Assembly (NCBI GenBank): GCA_964036295.1
Contig: OZ038462.1
Coordinates: 8,687,767-8,751,766 of the forward strand
Length of the DNA stretch: 64,000 bases
Direction: 5' to 3'
Source: Plumapathes pennacea
Lineage: Eukaryota; Cnidaria; Anthozoa; Antipatharia; Myriopathidae
A program made the translations under genes and the position numbers. The notes below the pieces were generated by a model, which was given only the letters and a program-made list of their open reading frames with translations, had not been told where the DNA came from and did not search any database. Positions 36,515-45,613 of the stretch are shown here, in pieces. Each line of letters opens with the position of its first letter. Position 1 is the first letter of the stretch.

Positions 36515-36666
36515 TTAACCTTATTACATAAATCACTCTGTAAAATTCAGTATAGTATAGGTAAACCAATTAATCCCTTCGACTGACTTTGGTTTGACAA
36601 CTTGCATGATTACTGGGCTTGACGGTTCATTACCTCTGTCCTGGTGTTTATTAAGATCGCCTACTC

Positions 36667-37725
36667 TTAATTACAATGAACATTTGCCGCAATATTGAGT
36701 TCTGGATCTTTCGCAATCACTACACTTGCCCGGGCATTTATTACTTCTGCCCTGTTCCTCATCTCTATCGCTGGCACGTGTATCTTGTTTCTTTGTCTGC
36801 AGAGAAGACGCAACGCAGCTCGACGCAGCTGCGGTATTTTGACCGCGTAAATTATGGGATTTAACATGGAATTGGCCAACATGAGAAGGTGTGCAGAATA
36901 TTTAATGTGAAAGCATCTGTGACACGACCAATCATTGGTGTTGATCCCGTGGTGAACATCGATAGCGGCAGATAAGACTCTGCCAGTCACAATTGTCATC
37001 ACTGAGACCGCTGTGACGAGGAACAAAGACTTCGTCAGCTTACGATCCCGTGCAGTGTTGACGTTATGTTGGTGCTGCCTGAAAAACTTAAGCTTGATCC
37101 AAATGCTGACGTAACTGATGACAATCATCAGAGATAATAAACAATCAGTAGTCAGCCGAATATAATAAAACGCACGTTGTGAGATTTTGCTATATACCAT
37201 TGCTATACGTGCCCATTTCGCGAATATTGGCAAAGCGGTCCAACTGAGCCAGATCATCACGCGATAAATTCTTGCTGTGAGCACGTGGTGCTTCAGCGGC
37301 CATAGAGTGGCGTACATTCTTTCTAGTGAAATCATTGTCAAGTTGATAAACGAGACGTACAGGAAAAATTCGATAATTATATACATCCATTGATGCATCC
37401 ATTGACTTGGAAACTCGGACATCAGGTCGGTCATCGTTGCACTGACGTCATGCACCATAAATGGCCCTACAATGGCTCCAATGAGAAGATCGGCGACTGC
37501 CAGGTTGACACAGAACCAATAACATTTCTTCTTTCTTAATTGTCTTGCTCTTACAGTCGCAGCTAAGACGATCGAGTTTCCGATGATTGCAACGAGCGAT
37601 TCGAGAATTATAAGTACGACATACGTAATGGCCTCAGAGCGAGAAAAAAGCATTGTGTTGTTTCCTCCAGTTAGGTTTATGTTCACTTCCACTAATGGTG
37701 GGAAATCTGAAACAGAAGACTGCAT
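36667..37725 (-). CDS. Intronless class A (rhodopsin-like) GPCR, orphan
   Basis: Intact 352-aa frame with seven hydrophobic helices at about 33-57, 70-91, 112-133, 152-170, 190-211, 232-255 and 278-296. Hallmarks: GN in TM1 (N50), LAVAD in TM2 (D79), W159 in TM4 and NPIIY in TM7 (289-293). The DRY motif is ERM (135-137). The usual CWxP of TM6 and the conserved Cys at the top of TM3 are missing. The N-terminus has NLT and NNT glycosylation sequons. It belongs to the large lineage-specific class A families seen in cnidarians; the ligand is unknown. Related broken copies lie at 35786, 38160 and 43452 on the same strand. ATG 37725 is the first Met of the frame and gives a normal-length extracellular tail. 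Confidence 0.92.
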   Translation of the reverse strand: MQSSVSDFPPLVEVNINLTGGNNTMLFSRSEAITYVVLIILESLVAIIGNSIVLAATVRARQLRKKKCYWFCVNLAVADLLIGAIVGPFMVHDVSATMTDLMSEFPSQWMHQWMYIIIEFFLYVSFINLTMISLERMYATLWPLKHHVLTARIYRVMIWLSWTALPIFAKWARIAMVYSKISQRAFYYIRLTTDCLLSLMIVISYVSIWIKLKFFRQHQHNVNTARDRKLTKSLFLVTAVSVMTIVTGRVLSAAIDVHHGINTNDWSCHRCFHIKYSAHLLMLANSMLNPIIYAVKIPQLRRAALRLLCRQRNKIHVPAIEMRNRAEVINARASVVIAKDPELNIAANVHCN

Positions 37726-38039
37726 GAATGATGCTTATGGTATAGATATTATAACAGGGTGGGTTTAACACGTAACTACAACAGCAAAACAAGATACGTG
37801 TTGCAGAAAAATAGCCTGTGCGAGTACTGAATTATTAGAGTCTAATGAATTTACTGCCAAAAGGTGATGTAGAAGTATCCCGGTTTTTGTAAGCAGTCTA
37901 TTTCCGAACTGAGAATTTTTGTATTGTAATCAGCGCATAGGATATCACGATTAACAGGCATTCGAGGAAATGCTCAAACTGCCGACTAACTTACTTTGTT
38001 TCTTCAAATTTTCTGTTGACAGTGTGTTGAGTTAAAGTC

Positions 38040-38160
38040 TGGATTTCAAATTCAACAAATTCAAGCGCTAATACTGAATACTTTCTCTGATCGTAAAATA
38101 TCGAAACACGTTTTCCTTGTGATCGTAGTCAACAGGTGAAACAAACGGCACCATTTCTCA
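38040..38160 (-). repeat. Receptor-flanking repeat, second copy
   Basis: Matches 36060-36410 (ATCGTAAAATATCGAAACACG; GTCAACAGGTGAAACAAACGGC; CCATTTCTCAC). It is directly joined to the TM1 fragment on its right. Confidence 0.7.
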
Positions 38161-38291
38161 CAAACAGTTTCGTGACAATTGCGTTTCCAATGATTATGGC
38201 GAGAAATTCGAAGATAATTGCCACGATATACAATGGCCTCAGAGCGAGTAAAGCTATTCAATGGAAACAGTCTTGTGTCATTTACAGCCAA
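38160..38291 (-). pseudogene. GPCR fragment: N-terminus and TM1, frameshifted
   Basis: ATG at 38291 gives MAVNDTRLFPLNSFTRSEAI. A frameshift follows, after which another frame reads IVAIIFEFLAIIIGNAIV. The similarity ends at the same residues as in the fragment at 35786. No further helices follow. Confidence 0.7.
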
Positions 38292-39269
38292 TGCGAACGT
38301 TTATGGTTGCAGGAGGTCTCTGCCAGCTGAAGCGGAAGATGAAGTGTTTCATTATTTGGTTGTCGATAACACCAAATTCAGAGAAACATTTTTGGAGATA
38401 GATTTACTTTCTAAATTGTATTCCGACTAATGTTTGTAGAAAATGATAACTTTGCTGGTCCCTTATGCTGTGCTGTGTTCACTGTTTTAGTGGGGGAGAA
38501 AGAAGATAAGAAATAGGCGGTCGTCCCCTGTCACCTGACTTAAATAGATTTTTGACTCGGTGATGTATTCCACATTGAAGTCAAGAGATATTTCAGCATC
38601 AATCAGCATAGCGGATCAGTTAATGCTTCTGCGCAGCCCCACAGTTCTACCGGGTTTCGATGAATTTCCGGTATTGAATGAGTAATGTACTTAAAATATT
38701 AACAGGGAGGCAAAGAAGAGCAACAAAGAAAGATGGAAGGAACAAACATGCCATATTATATCATGATAACTTTTCCTGGACAGGTGCAAACTAAATGCAT
38801 TCAGTAATGTTTAAATTTCGACTAAAGATTCGTCGAGTGTTAAAGGATCCTTACGGCATGGTCAATTTCGTTGGATTTTTAGCTCTAAATCTATGTTGAT
38901 GTCAGTTTGATTTGAATGATAGTCATGAGATTAAAGTAGTGACAGGCACCGAGCACTCTCACTAGAGATCAAATGATCTGAAATGAAACTGTGGCGGTCA
39001 AGCAAAAGATAACGAACAACGTCCTCATGAGAGACTGATGTTTGTGACTAATCTGGACAAAGTTCGTGTTCAAGGTATACTGATATTTCAAGCGGTTGTA
39101 AGAGCTAATGCCTTCATTTTGTCGAGGAAACACGTGTAAGTCTGCACAAAGTGTTGTTTTATGTGGAAACATCTCGTGCTGTATGGGAAAACCTAGCGGT
39201 TCTATTGCCGACCAAAACACCAGAAGCGTAACAAGCAAGGCGACAAAAAAAGAAAATGGCATCAAAGGT

Positions 39270-39415
39270 TCATTTACCTGTGTAGATTTACTCGTCGAAG
39301 TTAAATCCCTCCACCTCTCCTTAGGTAAAGGTCTTGATATCTCTCCGGACGATGATGCACATAAACGGCACGGTCGAGTTCAATTTGATTACGTTAGATA
39401 ACACTAAACACCTGC
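39270..39415 (-). repeat. Duplicated ~145-bp block, copy 1
   Basis: Shares with 41450-41605 the texts AGTTAAATCC, CCACCTCT, GGACGATGATGC, AAACGG, CAGTCGAGTTC-like and ATAACACCAAACAC-like. On the minus strand both copies keep a short shared reading (LNSTVPF..IIV.RD), so they may be remnants of a coding segment. The parent is not recognised. Confidence 0.6.
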
Positions 39416-41449
39416 ATCCAGTTCAGAACTTAAAGAAAGGTTATGAAAGTTTAACTTCATGATTGTCCCAAGCAGATTCGACGAACCAATTTCATTCTTC
39501 GAACCTTTTTTTTTTCTTAGTAGATGCAGCATTTTACCTTTAGTTTTTGTGTTCTGCAGTTTGAGCGATTGTGCTTTTTCAAGTCAAACGGCAAGTCAAG
39601 GTGTTTAGTTGAAAATTGTTGTTTGGTCCTCAATCATATTAGGGAGCTTAAGCAAACTAGGACGGTGACAACAACGCGAGGAATTAGGAAAAAAGTGTCT
39701 CCGTATTCCCTTGATTCTTAATTTGCTCAAATGTTTTCCGTTTTTGCCGAGGTTCTATTGCTGTCATCATTTCCTACTAAGAAGAATGACTGTGGTAATT
39801 TCTCAAAATGTCGTCCACGGTCCTGACAACAGCCTAAAAAAGAAGCTTTTGGAGTCGCACGCGAGAGCACGACGACCCGAGATCATGTCAATTTCACATA
39901 TTTACGTGCGCCTTTTGTCTTCTGCAATGAGTTTTATTGTTTCCGACGTTGCCGTCGTCCTCTCCCTCTCCCGTTCTGGTGGTCGTTCATCGACGTTGGC
40001 ATAAAAAGATAAAAAAAAACAAAAAAACAGACGATTACTAGTGGAGCGTGTCGCAAATAGTAAATTCATGCGAATCTTATTTATAAAAGCACAGATGTTC
40101 TGACAGCCACAATACACCAACATCTTCGGCAGAGGTAATGTGCACCGAGTGTTTTAAAATTAAGTAACGACGAAACTTTTTGCCGATCTGTTCTTCATTT
40201 TTATCATAAGGAGACGTTCTTTAGTCAATTTTGTGTTTTCTGAAGTATTTTTGAGCAATTTCACCAAATGTGTTTTAGTTCCTCAAATTTGCATTTTTGT
40301 GGAGTATGCAATCAAGGACAAGACGTCAAACTAACCTCGACAACTAGAGCAGTAAACAAGAAAAGTTAATATTTACCACATTTTGTAAAACGGTGCAGAC
40401 TAAAGTATCTGGTTAGTTATAGTGAGCAGAGCGCTTGGAAACCAACAATCAAATTGCCGCAACTATAATATTGAAATATTTTTGTTTATACCCTGCAGCT
40501 TGTACAGCAGAAGTTGCAAGGATATTCATAAAACAAAATTCGTTTTATTTCAAGCGCGTTTTTCTTTTACAAAAAAACATCGGAGAATGGGGTTGTTTTA
40601 GGTTAAAATCTTGCCTCTTACCTTTTCTCAAGTTTGTTTTGAAGCTGGAAGTTCCCTTTGGTCCTCCGTGCAGAATATGTGGTTATTTAACACTGCTGAT
40701 TACTTCTTTAACGTTGCCTCCAAATGAGCTTGACAATACCGATCAAATACGTAGGGTTTTTATTCATCTCATTGGTCTAACCCTCTGTTTTATTAAGTGC
40801 ATTATTTGTTAACTGATCGCCCTTGCACCTGGTACAGCAGAAACCTGCTGTACAGATTCTGAACTTGAATCGATAAATAAAGTCTCGGGTTTTTCCATTT
40901 CATATAAATTAAACTCCTTACTTTATTTTTGTTTGTTATTTTAGCAGCTCCTATTGGTTTTATTGAATAATATGGTGCGTTTTTATTGCTCACCATTTTA
41001 ATACTGCATAAAATATTTATTTTGCATAATGTTTTATTAAACGCTTGTGTTTCAGCCATTTGTCAAATATCTTCATTGAGTATTTTAGCAGTTGTTTTCT
41101 TGACAATTTGGTATATTTGGTAGAAAAACAAAACTTTTCCGCGTCAACCTCCTGACTATAATTCATAACAAAGCCTTTAATAATACGCTATATGTACCGA
41201 TTGTTGACCTCCGTCATCATGACTAAGTTAAAACAACAAGTACACCTTCTTATTCATTCTGTCGTTTTTTCCTGGTTGCATAGAAGCCGTTTGTATGAAT
41301 ACTCCTTTTTATTAATTAATTTTTTTTCCTGCAAGAACATTGAATTAACTGGAATATATATTCCGATATTACACCATTACCTAACGCTTAAAAACTGTAG
41401 TTGTCTTAGAAAAATTCATTGCAAAATGCATTTACCATTTACCAAAATT

Positions 41450-41605
41450 TCCATTTACCTTTATGGATTTATGCGTCAAAGTTAAATCCTTCCACCTCTT
41501 TTTCTTAATTATCGATAGTATCTCTCTGGACGATGATGCGGGTAAACGGAACAGTCGAGTTCGATTTATTTCGTTTGGATAACACCAAACACTTGCATGT
41601 ACTAA
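41450..41605 (-). repeat. Duplicated ~145-bp block, copy 2
   Basis: Partner of 39270-39415, 2.18 kb away in the same orientation and about 80% similar by eye. It carries small indels. Confidence 0.6.
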
Positions 41606-41981
41606 TGGAAATTAGCGCAGGTTTATTTGTTCACTGAGAGTTGTCTTGATGTGTTTTAGCTCCGGCACAGGAGCAATTAGAGCCTGACAAGGACTCAGTT
41701 TGAATTGAGTGGGCTTGTTCAACAAGCTGCTCGGTTGACGAAGTTTTAATTGAGTGATCTTGTTTGTCTTTATGACAGAATATTTATTGCCGCTCGCTTG
41801 ACAGGCTCTGCTTATAGTATTAACATAAACGTTCGGAAATGTTTCTTTTGTATGAAAGAGAGATGACACTCAAATGTTTACTTTCATTTTTTATTTTGAT
41901 TTTTCTAAATGTATGGGATGGGATGAAGTTAGAAATGATTGTTTATTTGGCCTATGTATTATTTCTATGAAAATAAAGAGG

Positions 41982-42330
41982 TTATTACACGGGAAGGAGT
42001 GCAATACGGCGAAGTATTTTTACGAGTCGGTTCTATTTTTTCGAGCCTGCTTCAGGCGAGAAAAAGTAAAACTGACGAGTAAAAATACAGCCGTATTGCA
42101 CGACTTTTCGTGTAATAAATTGTTTATTACACGACAAACGAAGCAGGGCAAACATTCTCGCCGCGCGCAAAATGGAACAAAAAAATGACGCGTTCGTAAA
42201 CTTTGCTTGCGAAAACTGATCACGTAAGCTAATAAACCAGTTGACCTGGTTCTGACGAGTGCAATACGCTCCCATCTTTGCACTCGTTTTGGCCCGTATT
42301 TGCACTCGAAAATGTGAAGTCGTGTAATAA
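41982..42330. mobile_element. MITE with TTATTACACG termini, copy 1
   Basis: Begins TTATTACACG and ends CGTGTAATAA, a perfect 10-bp inverted repeat. An internal palindrome CGTGTAATAAATTGTTTATTACACG sits in the middle. GTGCAATACG and GCACTCG motifs repeat in both orientations. No transposase. Confidence 0.85.
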
Positions 42331-42357
42331 TTTCTATTTACTAAAGTCATTTCTCTG

Positions 42358-42526
42358 TACAGTGGAACTTTGGGACACCTCCAATAAGGGAACACCTCTT
42401 TTAAGGGGACACTTGTCCTTGTCCCGAAAAAAAAAAAAAGCGCTTACCTCCATTCAAGGGACACCTCCATCCAGGGGACACTTTTCTCTGTCCCGAGGGT
42501 GTCCCCTTAATGGAGGTTCCACTGTA
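42358..42526. mobile_element. 169-bp MITE with TACAGTGGAAC termini
   Basis: Ends TACAGTGGAAC (42358-42368) and GTTCCACTGTA (42516-42526), identical to the 1.37-kb element at 26451-27818. The interior has repeated GGGACACCT and GTCCC motifs. It lies between the two TTATTACACG elements. Confidence 0.85.
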
Positions 42527-42590
42527 GTTTAAAAAACATACTCATTTTGTTGGCCTCAAGACCAAACTAACCTTTGTCGATAAAAAGAGG

Positions 42591-42952
42591 TTATTACACG
42601 GGAAGGAGTGCAATACGGCGGAGTATTTTTACGAGTCGGTTTTATTTTTTCGAGCCTGCTTCAGGCGAAAAAGATAGAGAGAAAAAATATAACTGACGAG
42701 TAAAAATACAGCCGTATTGCACGACTTTTCGTGTAATAAATTGTTTATTATACGACAAACGAAGCAGGGCAAACGTTCTCGCCGCGCGCAAAATGGAACA
42801 AAAAAATGACGCGTTCGTAAACTTTGTTTGCGAAAATTGATCACGTAAGCTAATAAACCAGTTGATCTGGTTCCTGACGAGTGCAATACGCTCCCATATT
42901 TGCACTCGTTTTGGCCCGTATTTGCACTCGAAAATGTGAAGTCGTGTAATAA
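42591..42952. mobile_element. MITE with TTATTACACG termini, copy 2
   Basis: Same element as 41982-42330 in the same orientation, with a short extra AAAGATAGAGAG insertion and few substitutions. Confidence 0.85.
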
Positions 42953-43451
42953 AAGCTGTTATTATTTATATTCCTAAAGTCTATTGTCACCGTCGCTTGA
43001 AACAAGTTGACTAAAACGTGACCTCATCTTTTTACCACAGTACCTAAAGTTGTCACGGAGGAGTCACGTGACCCTTGCATGTCAGGGGACACCGGCGCAT
43101 TAGGAACATGAGAAAGGCGACTAAAGTTTCACGCGTAGCAAGTCATTAGAGTCCTACTTCATTTGTTTGAACATTTAAGATAAATTTTCAGGAACTCTCT
43201 CACGGAATCTCCGATGGTAAAGGAAAAGAGCCTTGGAGCAAATGTCAAACGAAACGCCGAGAATTTACATAATTTCTTATACGATTTCTGTACAGTTCAT
43301 TTTGTTGTAACATGGCAAAAAATAACTTTTTCAGTAATTGGATTTTCTTTTTTGTTTATGTTAGTATTAACAGAATAAAGGCATGCGTGCCGCAAGAAAT
43401 TTAGTTTGCTGCAAGATTGTTTGAAGCAAAGAAATCCAATCGCTGCTATGT

Positions 43452-44282
43452 CTAATGATTCACCGCCTCCGCTCTGTTCCTCATTTCTATCGTTCGCACT
43501 CGTCTCTCAACTGAAATTCCAAAGAAAAGACGCGAGACATCTCGCCGAAACTGCGGCCTTCTGAACGAGTAAACGATGGGATTCAATAGGGAAGTTGCGA
43601 AAATTAAAAAGGCTGCGAACACCAGAACGCGGTTGCGTCGTTTCTCGACAAAGTTTGTTTCAGAGGACGAAAGAATACAGCTACAGATAAAACTGTGCCG
43701 GGAAGAGTGGTCACTACAGAAGCTGCTGTGACAATGAAGCAAGACACCGTCAGCTTACGATCCCGTGCAGTGGCCACGTGGTGCTGGAGAGGTGTGTAGA
43801 ACCTGAACTTGACCCAAATGCTAGCGTAACTGACGACAATTATCAGGAGAAGAAAACAGACGGAAAACAGCCAGACGTAGTCGAACGCAGCGAGCGAAAT
43901 CCTACCGTAGCGCTCTGCCGCACTGACAACGGGCAAGTAGAATATCGATGTGAACCTAGTGAGCCCGATCATCACGTGCTATTTTCTTGCTCCAAGCACG
44001 CGGTGTTTCCAGGGCAACAGAGTGGCGTACATCCTTTCCAATGAAGTTACCGCTAAGTTTATTAGCGAGGCATAGGACGAAAACAGGAAGACGGTGTCTA
44101 CTGCTACAAGAATGATGAGCGATTCTGTGTAATCCCACAGGTCGCACTTTTCGGCCAGATAATACAACCAGAATGGCCCTCCAATGGATCCGACGAGTAA
44201 GTCAGCGATTGCCAAGTTGATGAGAAGCCAATGGGATTTCCGTTGCCTGAGCTGTCTACCCTTTGCAAAGACCGCAATTACA
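43452..44282 (-). pseudogene. Class A GPCR pseudogene lacking TM1
   Basis: Read from 44282 down: IVIAVFAKGRQLRQRKSHW, then TM2 (LAIADLLVGSIGG), TM3 and LERMYATLLPWKH, then a stop at about 43976. The frame continues with TM4-TM5 and ATARDRKL, shows a frameshift near 43670, and then continues with FAAFLIFATSLLNPIVYSF and a tail ending IEMRNRAEAVNH. The ATARDRKL and EMRNRAE segments match the intact receptor at 36667-37725, so it is a paralogue. The N-terminus and TM1 are absent because the duplicated block 44283-44878 begins exactly there. One stop, one frameshift and the truncation make it non-functional. Confidence 0.9.
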
Positions 44283-44878
44283 ATTTACTATGTGGGCCAC
44301 GGAACTGAGGTAACCTCACTCAGGTAATCAAATTCAAAGCGTGATCAAACGAAGCTGGACCCCACCCGTGGTCCATTGTTATCTCCTGGCAGCCACCTCT
44401 TTTAAGCGGCCATGGCAGCTTAATAGAGGTTTGACTGTATTTTTAGGTCATGGGTCACGTGATCTTTTGATTGGGATCACTCAGACCATTTTTTGATGAT
44501 TTAGTGATTCCAGTTATGTTAATACTGAGAATAGCAGTCAATGATTTTGCAAGAAATCATGCTTATACGTGGAAGAGTATACAAATCATCGGATCATTTC
44601 TTAATACATACTTTGTTCAATTAGTTTACAGTTAATAGTTCCTGATGCAGATTTGCTTATGATCTGATGCTGTATAAATTATGTTCTTTGCATTATTAAA
44701 CCATCGTAGAAGAATCTTTTTAGTGATATTACGTGTATAGTTGTACTACTACCAAGCTAAGTCACACCTTTCTTTCATCGCGGCGGTGCCCAGGGGGCGA
44801 AGGCGTTGGTCATCTGCGCAAATCAGTTTCTAACACTTCCCACTTCCCACTGGGGCGCACAAATCACGCAAATTCTAT
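44283..44878 (+). repeat. Derived copy of caspase-gene 3' region (28 bp + 567 bp)
   Basis: 44283-44310 equals 34296-34323 (part of the caspase-like ORF). 44312-44878 equals 35218-35785. The 894 bp between them in the source are missing here, with one extra T at the joint and no splice signals, so this is a deletion and not a retrocopy. Confidence 0.9.
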
Positions 44879-45003
44879 TTCTTTCTTTCCGTATATTTCT
44901 CTGCTGGTTTTTGTGAAGCAATACAACTTTTGTTAGCTGTTATCTGTTCGGGGGTACGGCTGACATCGGTAAGCATTTACATAGCCGAGGTCGAAGACAA
45001 ACG

Positions 45004-45560
45004 CTATAACAGGTTTGACTGGTCGCTTTCACTGTTAATCCTATTGAGTTCAGCCCGGCCAGGGTCTCCCAATAGTTTCAACATAGACTTGTAGGCAGAT
45101 CTGGGCAAAAAACGACAGAATTTAGAAAGAAGGACAGAGAAATAACAGAAATTAAAGAGAACAGAAGAAAGGAGAAAGGAATAAATGATGTTGCTCAAAT
45201 GTTGCAGAAGGTGGTTCGATGAGACATGATGTTGTGCACATTTAAACAGATTTTCGGCAAGTCTAGAACAAGCCATGGCTCCAGATTGAATTGCTTCAAG
45301 AGACTGAAGTTGCGACTATCGATTACCAAAGAACGTAGTCATGACGACGACCTACGTCAAGCTGCGTAACCTCCCTCCTGCTATCTACTTCACGCACTAT
45401 GTGGGGTGGTACCGCCCTGTTCATACCTGAGTTGCGTGTCGGCGCCAACACCTCTCTTCTGTTCGCTTTGCATGATGGCCTGCCTAGCTGCGGGGATCAG
45501 TGAACACAGCAGCTCTGCGTCAAACACGGCCAGGGTCTCAAATGTTTTGAACACCAGACC

Positions 45561-45613
<53 letters not shown>

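Larger units (their letters stand above)
38300..41980. other. Intergenic, no intact gene recognised
   Basis: AT-rich sequence. It contains one pair of duplicated ~145-bp blocks (listed separately) and a stretch around 39860-40010 with CCGTCGTCCTCTCCCTCTCC that looks like a dispersed repeat. ORFs of 60-125 codons here show no domain. Confidence 0.5.

Noticed and set aside
44283..44330. Retrocopy of a spliced caspase-gene transcript
   Set aside because: The joint lacks GT/AG at the corresponding source positions and has an extra T. No poly(A) tail follows.
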